Shown: in pieces, positions 51,631 through 60,917 of the stretch
Numbering within the stretch: position 1 is the first letter of the stretch
Layout: each line of letters starts with the position of its first letter
Assembly: GCA_016841645.1 (NCBI GenBank)
Contig: JAENYS010000011.1
Coordinates: forward strand, 1-64,000
DNA: 64,000 bases
Source: Desulfoscipio geothermicus
GTDB lineage: Bacteria > Bacillota > Desulfotomaculia > Desulfotomaculales > Desulfallaceae
Direction: 5' to 3'
The notes under the pieces: generated by a model
Databases searched by the model: none
Seen by the model: only the letters and a program-made list of their open reading frames with translations
Told to the model about the DNA's origin: nothing
Made by a program: the position numbers and the translations under genes

Positions 51631-53094
51631 ATGGCCAAGCGGTTTTTTTTGATTTCGGCATGTGCAATTTTGGTCATGTTTAGCTGGTTTGCGCCGGCCC
51701 GAGCTGCTGATAATACTAATGATTTGCATAATGGGGCCGCTTTGGTAGTCGAAATAATGGATTTGATGTATAAGTACCACCTGAGCAATCCTGATGCTAC
51801 TGTTTTAACAGAGGGGGCAATTCAAGGTTTGCTGGACAGCTTGGAGGATCCTTATGTCGATTATTTCAGCAATGAGGAATTAAAAGGATTTACTGATTCG
51901 TTAAATGGTGATCTGGTAGGGGTGGGTATTGAGGTAATAGCCGGTGAACAGTATCCCTATGTATTTAATGTAGTACCTGGTGCCCCTGCTGAGCAGAGTG
52001 GTATAAAAGCTGGTGACGTCATAATAGCTGTGGACGGGCAGAGTATCGCCGGCTGGTCATTGGACAAAGTGGTTAGTAATATACGCGGCATCATTGGTTC
52101 CAAGGTGGTTTTAACGATTCAACGAGAGGATGATGTCTTGGAGATTAGCCTTAAGCGGGCTGATATTCATGTGCCTTCTGTGAACCATGAGATGCTGGCC
52201 TCAGAAACGGGTTATATTCATTTAACTTCTTTTGGTTCCAGCACCAGCCAGGAATTTGGCGATGCTATGAACAGTCTGAAATCTGCCGGTATGGAAAGCC
52301 TGATTATTGATTTGCGTAATAACGGCGGCGGTTATTTGGATGCGGCGGTGGATATACTGGGGAATTTTTTTGCGGAAGATACACTGGTGGCCAGCATTTT
52401 GGACGGACAGGGCAAGCGGGAGGAGATACGAACGCTGAATAAGACCACTGCAGACGCCCCGCAAATGATAATTATAGTCAATGAATTTAGTGCCAGTGCT
52501 TCGGAGTTGCTGGCCGGCGCGCTGCAGGATTATAAAATAGCTGCTCTGGTAGGCAATGTAACTTATGGTAAGGGTGTTGTGCAAACTATTATACCTCTTA
52601 GCTCCGGAGGTGCTCTTAAATTGACGATATCTAAATATCTGACCCCGATGGGGCGTGATATTGATAAGGTTGGTTTAATTCCGGATCATTACGTGCTTGA
52701 TCAGGAATTGCAGAGGGAAGTGGCCTGGCAAATATTGCATCCAGAGGATTCACCGGATTTAACTTTGGATCTTGGTGCGGGTCGGGCGGTATTAAACGGT
52801 CGGGCATTGGAGAATGCCTTAGATATTGAAAAAAAAGATAGTGCGTACTCACTGCCCTTACGCCAGGTCCTGGAAGCTATGCTTTACCAGGTATTTTGGC
52901 AGGACGGTGTGATTAAAGTATTTTCAGGTCAGGAGGAAGTCTGTAGTATCAAACCATCAGTGGGTGGTCCTGGTGACCTGTCAGGTGTATTTGTAAAAGA
53001 TGGAGTTAGTTATTTATCTGAGAATATTTTAAGGCAATTGAATATTGATATAAGAAAAGAAAAAAATAAAATCACTTTGACTAGGTTAAGATAA
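51631..53094 (+). CDS. S41 family C-terminal processing peptidase
   Basis: This 487-residue exported protease has a signal peptide (cleavage near ARAA), a PDZ domain (about residues 92-170: VGVGIEVIAGEQYPYVFNVV, IKAGDVIIAVDGQSI) and an S41 domain with the catalytic Ser in NEFSASASELLAGAL and Lys in GKGVVQTIIPL. The last 130 residues include a second, stalk-like part (NGRALENALDIE and SYLSENILRQLNID). It is similar to the CtpA/CtpB proteases that cut signalling proteins in sporulating bacteria; the target is unknown. Confidence 0.9.
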   Translation: MAKRFFLISACAILVMFSWFAPARAADNTNDLHNGAALVVEIMDLMYKYHLSNPDATVLTEGAIQGLLDSLEDPYVDYFSNEELKGFTDSLNGDLVGVGIEVIAGEQYPYVFNVVPGAPAEQSGIKAGDVIIAVDGQSIAGWSLDKVVSNIRGIIGSKVVLTIQREDDVLEISLKRADIHVPSVNHEMLASETGYIHLTSFGSSTSQEFGDAMNSLKSAGMESLIIDLRNNGGGYLDAAVDILGNFFAEDTLVASILDGQGKREEIRTLNKTTADAPQMIIIVNEFSASASELLAGALQDYKIAALVGNVTYGKGVVQTIIPLSSGGALKLTISKYLTPMGRDIDKVGLIPDHYVLDQELQREVAWQILHPEDSPDLTLDLGAGRAVLNGRALENALDIEKKDSAYSLPLRQVLEAMLYQVFWQDGVIKVFSGQEEVCSIKPSVGGPGDLSGVFVKDGVSYLSENILRQLNIDIRKEKNKITLTRLR

Positions 53095-53139
53095 TTATGG
53101 TTTTTGGTTTAAAAAGATCTTTTCAGGGAGGTGCTTTGG

Positions 53140-54504
53140 ATGCCGGGTAAACAGTGTTTGAGCGGTAACGGGAAAAAAACTGGCTCGGGCAATACAAAAA
53201 AGGAAAATGTGATAGATATAAGCAAATACCGCTGGTGGCGTACAGGGCAGCATCTCCGTTCAAAGCTGGCTGAATTTGCTGACCATGAAATGCTTACGGA
53301 TGAAGTCGGTATAGCCAGGGAGCGATACTTCAGTGTTATAGATCCTGATTTGGCGGATTATGAAGACGAATTTTTAATGGAACGCTTTTTTGAATGGTTC
53401 ATATTTGATTATCGGATTCGCGGTCGGACATTACTGGAGTACGTTACGATGGCCGGGAATTTTACCGGTGAAGAAACAGAGCTGCTTAAAAAGTGGGGAA
53501 AAACCAGAAGCTCAATATATCAGGTGACCCGCGTAAGTGACGATGGGGCCGTAACTTTAATGGATTTGCTAAAAGGCGGTGAAGTGATGGTTGCTGACCC
53601 GGACATTGTACAAGAACTGACACCGGGACAGCTTTTATTCATTAGGATTTTACCGGTAGGTGATGAATATGAATTTTCTACCGGTGGTTTAATTTTACCG
53701 TCATATAGCAAAGATTTCATTATCAGTCGTGTTAATCTAGATGCCGAGTTATTCTGGAACAAAAATGGCAGACGCAGCAAATGGGATGTTTATCTAATGC
53801 GCAGGTCACATATTATTAATGCATTGGTTATGGAAACTGCGTCAATTGTGTGGGACCTTGAGGAAAAATATGATAAGGAATTAGGCGAAGAAGTTAGCAA
53901 TTCGGGGGATGCTTCGCCTCAATTAGCCCAGCAGGCAACTAATGTTTTTTTAGATTATTTTTACGAACGCTGGATCAATGAGCCAATGGATATTTTACAG
54001 GGGCAAACACCTTTGGAGGCTTCCCGTACTACGACCGGGCGGAGTAAACTGCAAACATTGCTGCTGGAATTGTTTAAAATGGAAAAGAAGCGAGCTAAAA
54101 AAGGCGAGCCTTCTTACGATTTATCCAAGGTTTACCAAAAACTAAATCTTCCATTAGAAAAAGGTATTGAGGATTTTAAGCCTACTGCAGAAGTTGGGCA
54201 CGGTTATGCCGAGGTTACTAAATTGATTAGAGATGGTTTGACGGAAATGGGGTACCCGTCCCAGCAAGTCAATGTAGCGGAAAAAATGTGGTGGGATTAC
54301 AGCAAAATGGTCTCTCCGACTTTCAAAAAACCGGAAACTTGGGCGGCGGCAGTGATTTATGCCGTTACTAGGAGCACTGGCAACAAGTTAATTAATCAAA
54401 ATACCCTGGCTAATAAATATAATATATCAGCCGCAACAATTTCCAATAACTATAGGAATATGTGCCGCACCCTGCAAATAAATAAGAACGGGGAGCAGTG
54501 TTAG
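53140..54504 (+). CDS. Unknown protein with a C-terminal cyclin-like/HTH region
   Basis: This 454-residue protein begins with a short basic tail. A central region (about 90-220: MERFFEWFIFDYRIRGRTLL, DLLKGGEVMVADPDIV, GLILPSYSKDF) is followed by QGQTPLEASRTTTGRSKLQT and a C-terminal helical domain WAAAVIYAVTRSTGNKLINQ then NTLANKYNISAATISNNYRN, like the cyclin-type HTH of TFIIB-like proteins and DUF6398-type proteins. This suggests a DNA-linked role but no function is known. ATG at 53140 is chosen after GGGAGG. It follows the S41 protease by 45 bp and precedes DedA by 27 bp, so the three may be one operon. Confidence 0.65.
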   Translation: MPGKQCLSGNGKKTGSGNTKKENVIDISKYRWWRTGQHLRSKLAEFADHEMLTDEVGIARERYFSVIDPDLADYEDEFLMERFFEWFIFDYRIRGRTLLEYVTMAGNFTGEETELLKKWGKTRSSIYQVTRVSDDGAVTLMDLLKGGEVMVADPDIVQELTPGQLLFIRILPVGDEYEFSTGGLILPSYSKDFIISRVNLDAELFWNKNGRRSKWDVYLMRRSHIINALVMETASIVWDLEEKYDKELGEEVSNSGDASPQLAQQATNVFLDYFYERWINEPMDILQGQTPLEASRTTTGRSKLQTLLLELFKMEKKRAKKGEPSYDLSKVYQKLNLPLEKGIEDFKPTAEVGHGYAEVTKLIRDGLTEMGYPSQQVNVAEKMWWDYSKMVSPTFKKPETWAAAVIYAVTRSTGNKLINQNTLANKYNISAATISNNYRNMCRTLQINKNGEQC

Positions 54505-54531
54505 TTGGATTATTTCTGTATGTTTGTATAA

Positions 54532-55167
54532 ATGTTTGGGGGTGCCGTAAATCTGGAGTTTATAAATGTAGTACTGGAGTTTTTAGCACATCAGGTGACC
54601 ACGTTTATAGCTTCGCTGGGTTACTTGGGTATTGCCTTGGGCATGGCTATTGAAAGCGCAAATGTTCCTTTACCCAGTGAAATTATATTGCCCTTTGGCG
54701 GTTATTTGGTTTCCACCGGTCAACTTGATTTTTTTTGGGCTGCCATGGCGGGAACATTGGGCGGGCTTGGGGGGTCGATTGTTTCTTACTACATCGGCTA
54801 CTGGGGCGGAAGACCTTTTTTGCTTAAATACGGACGCTATATAGGCTTTTCGCAGAAACACTTCAACCAGGCTGAGGCATGGTTTTTGCGTTATGGTGAG
54901 GCCACAGTATTTTTTGCCCGGTTAATGCCGGTGGTGCGAACCTTTATTTCTCTGCCGGCCGGCATTTCGGGAATGAATTTTTTCAAGTTTGTATTTTATT
55001 CATTTATCGGCTCGCTGCCTTGGTGCTTTCTTCTTACCTACCTGGGCGTTAAACTGGGTGAAAATTGGATGGCGCTGAAACCCTGGTTTCACCGTTTTGA
55101 TTTTTTAATAGTGGCTGTTATAATTGGTGGTTTATTGTGGTGGCTGGTAAGAAGGCATCGCCGTTAA
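54532..55167 (+). CDS. DedA family membrane protein
   Basis: This protein of about 211 residues is of the DedA/SNARE-associated (VTT) family, thought to flip phospholipids or undecaprenyl carriers. IESANVPLPSEIILPFGGYL (with the conserved acidic-Pro motif), GSIVSYYIGYWGGRPFLLKYG and FFARLMPVVRTFISLPAGIS (with the family Arg residues) are clear. Four to five membrane segments are predicted. The start is unclear: ATG at 54532 precedes a GGGGG stretch that could itself be a ribosome site for a later start. A strong terminator follows. Confidence 0.9.
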   Translation: MFGGAVNLEFINVVLEFLAHQVTTFIASLGYLGIALGMAIESANVPLPSEIILPFGGYLVSTGQLDFFWAAMAGTLGGLGGSIVSYYIGYWGGRPFLLKYGRYIGFSQKHFNQAEAWFLRYGEATVFFARLMPVVRTFISLPAGISGMNFFKFVFYSFIGSLPWCFLLTYLGVKLGENWMALKPWFHRFDFLIVAVIIGGLLWWLVRRHRR

Positions 55168-55185
55168 AAGAACTGTAAACCATGA

Positions 55186-55227
55186 AATGCGAAGGGAAAC
55201 GTAGACTTTTCCCTTCGCATTTTTTAT
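55186..55227. terminator. Bidirectional terminator between dedA and pdaB
   Basis: AAATGCGAAGGGAAA and TTTTCCCTTCGCATTTTTT form a long stem between convergent genes. Confidence 0.93.
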
Positions 55228-55249
55228 TGTCATTCGTCCCATAATAACT

Positions 55250-56002
55250 CTAGTCTACCACGCCAGGCCCGAGTTTTAGTAATTCACCGACGGTTACCAG
55301 ACTGTAACCTTTTTCGAGCAACCCGTCAATTACAGCCGGCAGCGCAGCCGGTGTGCGGTCACAGGTGTCACTGGCGTGCATTAATATAATGGCACCGGGG
55401 TGGGCTTTTTCCAATACCCTACTGGTGATTTGCTCCACGGATTTATCTTTTTGCCAATCAAGGGAATCATCACTCCACTTGATTGATTTATAACCTAAAT
55501 CAGCAATGGTTTGGCGGACCATGTCGTTCCAGTCTCCGTTGGGGGTGCGGATAAGGTTGGGTTCGACGCCGGTTACTTCTTTAATATTTTTATGGGCGGT
55601 CATGACTTCATTTTTAATCCATTGCGGGTCATGTTCGCTGTAGTTAACATGTTGATTGCCATGACTTGCAATTTCATGTCCTTCAGCTACAATCCTTTTG
55701 GGAAACTCCGAGTGTTGTTTTACCCAGGGACCACTAAGGAAAAAGGTTGATTTAACATTCTTTTCTTTTAAGACGTTCAGTACTGGCCCCGGTACCTGGG
55801 TGCCCCAGCTGATATCGAAGGTTAGTGCCACAACCTTTTTATCAGTCTGTACTTTGTAAATTTCATAGGGTTGGGGTTCTCCATCAACGGCTATAGTGTT
55901 ATGTCGCAGCATGACCATAAAAAGACCGGCTGTGACAATTAACAGTGCGCCAAGTAAGAAGTTCCGTTTAATCCTTTGCAGGTTTAGCAGGTAAATACGC
56001 AC
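55250..56002 (-). CDS. pdaB: PdaB-like sporulation polysaccharide deacetylase
   Basis: This protein of about 250 residues has an N-terminal membrane helix (FLLGALLIVTAGLFMVML) and a NodB-type deacetylase domain: VVALTFDISWGTQVP (metal Asp; the usual second Asp position is Ser-Trp-Gly as in PdaB), STFFLSGPWVKQH, GHEIASHGNQHVNYSEHD (two metal His) and ILMHASDTCDRTPAALP. The pattern matches PdaB, a membrane protein needed for spore stability, better than catalytic peptidoglycan deacetylases. GTG at 56002 follows AAGAGGTG; the longer frame upstream has no ribosome site. Confidence 0.85.
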   Translation of the reverse strand: MRIYLLNLQRIKRNFLLGALLIVTAGLFMVMLRHNTIAVDGEPQPYEIYKVQTDKKVVALTFDISWGTQVPGPVLNVLKEKNVKSTFFLSGPWVKQHSEFPKRIVAEGHEIASHGNQHVNYSEHDPQWIKNEVMTAHKNIKEVTGVEPNLIRTPNGDWNDMVRQTIADLGYKSIKWSDDSLDWQKDKSVEQITSRVLEKAHPGAIILMHASDTCDRTPAALPAVIDGLLEKGYSLVTVGELLKLGPGVVD

Positions 56003-56292
56003 ATCTTTCACCTCTTTTGTAAGATTTAAGTTATTAATCCGATAGCTAACCGCCGCTAATACCTCCGCTTCCCATAAGGAAAGAGGACACACCTGCTGAA
56101 ATTTGGGTATTTCTTTACTCACTTCGGGCACGAGAACGGCGCTAAGCTCCTGGATAATTAAATTCTGAGATTCGGATGGGGATAAACTCCATCTGAATTA
56201 AGAATTTATAATATGGTATTTCCAGTTAAAGGCCCTTATGTTAAAATTTTTTAAGTTTTTTAATGAAAATAATACCATAGGCGGTGTTATAA

Positions 56293-57438
56293 TTGTTAAC
56301 AAAAAAAATATTGAAAATTTGCTTGGCGCTTGTTTATTTCATGCTTTTTTACAGCTATATTGCGGTACCTGCCGTGCCGGCTGAGGCTAATCAGCTCAAC
56401 ATAAATGCCCGGGCCGCCATTTTGATGGATGCTGAAACCGGCCAGGTTTATTTCGCCAAAGATGCCGATAAGAGCCGGTCCCCGGCTAGTTTGACTAAGC
56501 TAATGACCGCTATTCTGGCCTTGGAAAACGGTAAGCTGGATGATGTGGTTACTGTTACTGAGCGGGCCGCTTCTGTGTATGTGGGTTCCACTATAGGTTT
56601 GCAAAAGGGTAACCGCATGACTCTGGAAAATTTATTAAAGGCAGCGCTGGTTACTTCGGCAAATGATTCTACGGTAGCCATAGCCGAACATGTCGGGGGC
56701 AGCCATGAAAGCTTTGTTTACCAGATGAATAGAAAGGCTATATTACTTGGTGCAAAGGACACCAGGTTTGACAATACCAATGGCTATTTTGATCCGCATC
56801 ACTATTCTACTGCTTATGATTTGGGTTTAATTACCCGCTACGCGCTACAGAAACCATATATTAATAAACTGGTTTCCACCAGGGAAACCTTGGTCAGTTG
56901 GGTCGAGCCGAAAAAGGAAAGGGAAGTCAATAACACCAACCGGCTGTTACGTGAAGACGAAGTGGAGGGTATAGACGGGGTTAAAACTGGAAGTACGGCC
57001 CGGGCTGGTAATTGCCTGATCGCTTCCGCTACTCGGGGGGACAAGCGGTTAATTGCGGTGGTTTTACATGCCGGCAACCGGTACCGGGAAGCCGCTAAAT
57101 TGCTGGAATACGGTTTTTCAGAAGTGCATCCGGTGACCATTTGCCCGGCCGGTAGGGAAATGGCCAAAATACGAGTTAAAGGCGGTGTTCATGAAACCGT
57201 GCCCTTAACTGTAGCGGAACCGGTACGAGTTGAGATGGCCAGGGACCAGCAGCTCAATATTAAGTTGAATACATCAATGTATGGCGAACCCGCTGCGCCG
57301 GTGCGCGAGGGACAGGTGCTTGGTCATGCTGTATTTACAATAGACCGCTATCAAATGATAAAAGTGCCTCTGGTGGCGGTCCGGGATGAGCCCCCGGTAT
57401 CTTTATTGGATCGCATGATGTACTGGTTTTCGAAGTGA
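56293..57438 (+). CDS. D-alanyl-D-alanine carboxypeptidase (DacF/DacB-like PBP)
   Basis: This low-molecular-weight penicillin-binding protein trims the terminal D-Ala of peptidoglycan stems. The 381-residue precursor has a signal peptide ending near PAEAN, the active-site SxxK as SPASLTKLM (near residue 63), SxN as TSANDSTVAI, KTG as GVKTGSTARAG, and a C-terminal PBP5-like beta domain (VKGGVHETVPLTV). It starts with TTG after a weak AGGCGGTG. The position beside pdaB suggests a sporulation role. An aldo/keto reductase gene follows at 24 bp. Confidence 0.92.
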   Translation: MLTKKILKICLALVYFMLFYSYIAVPAVPAEANQLNINARAAILMDAETGQVYFAKDADKSRSPASLTKLMTAILALENGKLDDVVTVTERAASVYVGSTIGLQKGNRMTLENLLKAALVTSANDSTVAIAEHVGGSHESFVYQMNRKAILLGAKDTRFDNTNGYFDPHHYSTAYDLGLITRYALQKPYINKLVSTRETLVSWVEPKKEREVNNTNRLLREDEVEGIDGVKTGSTARAGNCLIASATRGDKRLIAVVLHAGNRYREAAKLLEYGFSEVHPVTICPAGREMAKIRVKGGVHETVPLTVAEPVRVEMARDQQLNIKLNTSMYGEPAAPVREGQVLGHAVFTIDRYQMIKVPLVAVRDEPPVSLLDRMMYWFSK

Positions 57439-57462
57439 AATCTGTAATGGGGAGGGAATTAA

Positions 57463-58473
57463 ATGCAGTACAGGCAACTGGGCCGTACGGGTCTTAATGT
57501 ATCGGTGATTGGCTTTGGGGGGATTCCCATTCAACGGATATCCGTCATTGAGGCTGCGACCATTGTGCAAAATGCTTTGAACAAGGGCATTAATTTTTTT
57601 GATACTGCCCGGAGCTATACCGACAGTGAGGAGAAACTTGGCAAGGCGTTAAAAAACAACCGGTCAAAAGTAATCATTGCTACTAAGTCAATGGCCCGGA
57701 CCAAAGAGGATATGGCCACGGATATTAAAAATAGCCTGGCTACGATGGGCGTAGATTATATTGACCTTTACCAGTTGCATAACGTTAAAAGCCAGGAGAC
57801 ACTGGAACAAGTATTTAGACCGGACGGTGCTTTGGCTGCTTTAAAGGAAGCCCAAAAAGCAGGGGTCGTCAAGCATATTGGTATTACCGGGCATATTAAG
57901 AGTTATTTGCTGGAAGCTCTAAAGACAGGTGAGCTGGAAACTATTCAATTTCCTTTTAATGCGGTGGAAACGAGCGGGGCGCAGGAGTTGTTGGACCAGG
58001 CGGCGCAAACGGGCACCGGTATTATTATTATGAAACCGCTGGCCGGAGGGGCTATCAGAAACACCAACCTGGCGCTGCGCTTTATCCTGGAACGCAACGT
58101 ATCTACGGTAATCCCCGGAATGGATTCAGTTGCCCAGGTGGAAGAAAATATTTTTGCCGGACAGGAGGTGCTCCCCCTATCTGCCGGTGAAAAAAGTGTA
58201 CTGGAGGAGGAAGCTGGCAGATTGGGTGCTGCTTTTTGCAGGCGATGTGAATATTGCCAGCCCTGCCCACAGGGTATTGATATACCAATGGTTTTTTTGC
58301 TTGACGGTTATTATACAAGATATGATTTAAAGGACTGGGCCAGGGAACGTTACCGGGGCTTGTCGACAAGATCGGATGCCTGTGTGGAGTGCGGCGCATG
58401 CGAGGAAAAATGCCCCTATAGCCTTCCCATACGTCGCATGCTTGCTGAATCGTCAGTGAGGTTGAGAGGATAG
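57463..58473 (+). CDS. Aldo/keto reductase with C-terminal double ferredoxin domain
   Basis: This 336-residue protein joins an AKR TIM barrel to a [4Fe-4S] domain. The barrel has GFGGIPIQR, the tetrad region INFFDTARSYTDSEEKLG (Asp and Tyr), IIATKSMAR (Lys) and YQLHNV (His), while the tail has CRRCEYCQPCPQGIDIP and CVECGACEEKCPYSLPI. The fusion is common in anaerobes and suggests ferredoxin-linked rather than purely NADPH-linked reduction; the substrate is unknown. GGGGAGG precedes the ATG. Confidence 0.9.
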   Translation: MQYRQLGRTGLNVSVIGFGGIPIQRISVIEAATIVQNALNKGINFFDTARSYTDSEEKLGKALKNNRSKVIIATKSMARTKEDMATDIKNSLATMGVDYIDLYQLHNVKSQETLEQVFRPDGALAALKEAQKAGVVKHIGITGHIKSYLLEALKTGELETIQFPFNAVETSGAQELLDQAAQTGTGIIIMKPLAGGAIRNTNLALRFILERNVSTVIPGMDSVAQVEENIFAGQEVLPLSAGEKSVLEEEAGRLGAAFCRRCEYCQPCPQGIDIPMVFLLDGYYTRYDLKDWARERYRGLSTRSDACVECGACEEKCPYSLPIRRMLAESSVRLRG

Positions 58474-58524
58474 TATTTTCTCCTTGACATTTACCCCGCT
58501 ATACGGCATAATAATTGTTGCAGC

Positions 58525-58599
58525 GGGTGCATAGCTCAGGGGGAGAGCACTTCCTTGACGCGGAAGGGGTCGTAGGTTCAATTCCTACTGCACCCACCA
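58525..58599 (+). tRNA. tRNA-Val (anticodon GAC)
   Basis: Acceptor GGGTGCA/TGCACCC, D arm GCTC-GAGC, anticodon arm CTTCC-TTGACGC-GGAAG (GAC), T arm GTAGG-TTCAATT-CCTAC and encoded CCA. A TTGACA-type promoter lies just upstream (58482 region). Confidence 0.96.
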
Positions 58600-58607
58600 C
58601 AGAAGCA

Positions 58608-58648
58608 AAGGGGTTCAAGTTATTACAGTAACTTGAACCCCTTTTTTT
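58608..58648 (+). terminator. Terminator after tRNA-Val
   Basis: AAGGGGTTCAAGTT and AACTTGAACCCCTT pair across an eight-base loop and are followed by seven T. Confidence 0.9.
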
Positions 58649-58673
58649 ACTGCAACTTTACTGCAATGAATAA

Positions 58674-58714
58674 GGGGCTGTTGCACAACGAGCTAAATAG
58701 TACGTAGTGTAGCA
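58674..58714 (+). repeat. IS-end-like repeat, copy 2
   Basis: GGGGCTGTTGCACAACGAGC and the next 21 bp match 7040-7080 with three differences. It lies just downstream of tRNA-Val. No transposase follows. Confidence 0.55.
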
Positions 58715-58860
58715 GTCATTTTTATACACGAAATTCAAACTGCGAGTCCCAAAGGACCCGCAGCTGCAGTATAATTTAGTTATACAAACAGAATCATACA
58801 ATAAAAATTATACTGAATTTAAAAGGAGTTATCAATTAGTACTTCCCTGAAGCGTGATGG

Positions 58861-59013
58861 GCACCCCACATTGTTGCCGACTTAGCTGAGCACGCTGAAC
58901 AAAATCCTATTGTTCCAATCCGGTTTGTTGCCATTCCTGGAGTTAAAAGCCGGGTTATTGATGTTGTTTTTGATATGACTGAAGGCAATAAGTATTTAGA
59001 ACCCTGTCAATAG
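58861..59013 (+). other. Open fragment of an unrecognised protein
   Basis: The frame after a TGA reads APHIVADLAEHAEQNPIVPI, RFVAIPGVKSRVIDVVFDMT and ends EGNKYLEPCQ-stop. Its composition looks coding, but it has no start codon or ribosome site. I do not recognise it. It fills part of the 465-bp gap after tRNA-Val together with the IS-like end. Confidence 0.25.
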
Positions 59014-59064
59014 AAAATTCAATAGTTGCACTGGAAATGTTAGGGAAAGCTAGGGGGCGAGCCT

Positions 59065-59625
59065 TTGACCATTGAAGAGCTTAAAGAGTTTGTGCGGAAG
59101 AATAACCTAACAATTCACTTGCTACAAATCCGAGAGACTTATCGGGAAAACGGGTATTGTTATGAAGGCTACCAGGGGAGCAAATTATTATTTACTTCCA
59201 AGGAATTTACAGTTAAAAAGACCCTTTATCTCCACCCCATCGGGGCGAAAATGTTCGACTCAATAGAAAATCTTAACCATGCAGACTGGTTATATAGTAT
59301 GTTTATGGAGTATGAGGGCATGAGGCCGCTGGATAAATATGCCGAAGGGATGAGGCAATTTATAAAAGCACTTAACCTCTATGGCCCGCCCGTGTTATGG
59401 CAATGGCACGAAGGGGCCAAGCTACAGATAATTACAGATAATTTTAACGCTGAAAATGGTTTTACCTTTTACTTAGCAGGGCAAGCAGTAGCGGAAATAT
59501 CACCAAAGGCCCTTATAACCCCTAGCCGTTTAAGAGGACCCGCCAATTTGCTTATGGAATGTAAGGCCAGTTTTCGTATTATGGCCTCTAATAATTACAT
59601 TATGGATATATATTGGCCGAGCTGA
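59065..59625 (+). CDS. Protein of unknown function
   Basis: This 186-residue protein has no signal or membrane segment. It begins with a helical stretch (TIEELKEFVRKNNLTIHLLQ) and has Tyr/Gly-rich YRENGYCYEGYQGSKLLF, then ADWLYSMFMEYEGMRPLDKY, WQWHEGAKLQIITDNFN and a hydrophilic end. No family is recognised. The start TTG follows GGGGGCG at 59053. The upstream fragment and IS-like end suggest an acquired or rearranged locus. Confidence 0.6.
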   Translation: MTIEELKEFVRKNNLTIHLLQIRETYRENGYCYEGYQGSKLLFTSKEFTVKKTLYLHPIGAKMFDSIENLNHADWLYSMFMEYEGMRPLDKYAEGMRQFIKALNLYGPPVLWQWHEGAKLQIITDNFNAENGFTFYLAGQAVAEISPKALITPSRLRGPANLLMECKASFRIMASNNYIMDIYWPS

Positions 59626-59888
59626 GGGAGCGGTTTTCGCAGGGACCAGGATAGAAACTGCCATGAGACATCCTTTTAAAAATTCCACGATAGTATAAAC
59701 CATTGATTTTCAATTGGCCATAGAAACAATGGCATAATAAAAATGTGTATAGGGGATAGAATGCCTAAAAATTAGCTCATAAAGAAATTTAAAAATTGTC
59801 TTAACTGGGAGGACACTATTTATATTTTAGCTGGCAGACTATGGTAACATAAGCTATGAGTTATTTATGTGTTTAAGGAGAAAAATAA

Positions 59889-60260
59889 ATGGCCAAACCG
59901 TCTTTTGATAAGTTCGCCACCATGCTTGATCGAGCCGTAGACAGCATTCCGCCACATTTCCTTCGAAACTTGACCGGCGGTTTTAACCTGCAGAGATACG
60001 AAAAGTGTGAAGGCGAGTACTACATATTGGGTGAGTACATTGAGGATAGTATTCTGGGCTGCTTTATTGTGTTTTATTATGGTTCATTTGTAGGATTGCT
60101 AGAAGACGAGCCCAACGAATGCTGGGAAGCAGAGATTATTGATACGGTGCTGCATGAAATACAACATCACCTGGAGTCGCTGGCCGGCCAGGACGATTTA
60201 GCTCAAGAGGAAATAGAGGAGTTGGCCAAAGCCCTAAGAACGGGGGATAAGAGGGATTAA
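59889..60260 (+). CDS. Metallopeptidase family protein (small zincin, HExxH)
   Basis: This 123-residue protein has the zinc motif HEIQHH near residue 91 within TVLHEIQHHLESLAGQDDL, the pattern of the small 'possible zinc metallopeptidase' (DUF1025-type) family. FDKFATMLDRAVDSIPPHF at the start and LGEYIEDSILGCFIVFYYGS in the middle fit the family. It should be cytosolic, with no known substrate. AAGGAG precedes the ATG. It is probably transcribed alone. Confidence 0.85.
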   Translation: MAKPSFDKFATMLDRAVDSIPPHFLRNLTGGFNLQRYEKCEGEYYILGEYIEDSILGCFIVFYYGSFVGLLEDEPNECWEAEIIDTVLHEIQHHLESLAGQDDLAQEEIEELAKALRTGDKRD

Positions 60261-60400
60261 GCCATTATCTAGCTGGGGGAAAGGAATTTAGAGTAGGATG
60301 GATCACCATACACCGGTCTAATTGAAGCGGTGTTAGGTTTGATAATCTAAAGTAATTAGGACACGGTATTTGAAGTATATTGAGGGAGGTGCATATTAAA

Positions 60401-60709
60401 ATGAATAATAGTATTTTGGAAAAATTGGACCTAATTGAAAAGCTTGTAAGGGAAGTCAGAAAAGAAATATTTCTTACTAGTAATATTACTGTTGAATCCA
60501 CGCCCATATATGATGAATCATTTGCCCATACAATTACCCTATTCGATAATTACGAAGAAAAGATAGAGTATAATCTGGATGATATGGATATTAAAGAATT
60601 GAAGGAAATCGCCAAGGAATTAGAGATTGATCTGCCTAAAAATGCCAACAAAGAGAATGTTGTTGTTGCCATTATGGAGTTGTATGAAGAACAGACTTCT
60701 GAAAAGTGA
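60401..60709 (+). CDS. Small acidic protein with a C-terminal SAP/Rho-N-like helix-loop-helix
   Basis: This 102-residue protein has a coiled-coil-like N-terminus (SILEKLDLIEKLVREVRKEI) and a C-terminal MDIKELKEIAKELEIDLPKN with ENVVVAIMELYEE, the pattern of SAP or Rho-N-like motifs, which often bind nucleic acid. Function is not known. ATG at 60401 lies after GGGAGG; the upstream TTG would place the ribosome site inside the gene. Confidence 0.65.
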   Translation: MNNSILEKLDLIEKLVREVRKEIFLTSNITVESTPIYDESFAHTITLFDNYEEKIEYNLDDMDIKELKEIAKELEIDLPKNANKENVVVAIMELYEEQTSEK

Positions 60710-60917
60710 ACTGACCTGGAAGAGATGAGGGCAATGATAAACTCAAGGCATAACATTTCATATATAAATAGTAAAGGTTAATTTTAAAAACTTGCTAAAA
60801 AGTATACTAAGAAAATTTATTAACAGTTAATTGACTAAATAGTGTATTATATGTTGAGAGGGTTTGAACTGCTGGCAATCGCCATAAAAAAATAAGAAAG
60901 GTGGTACCAGATTTATC

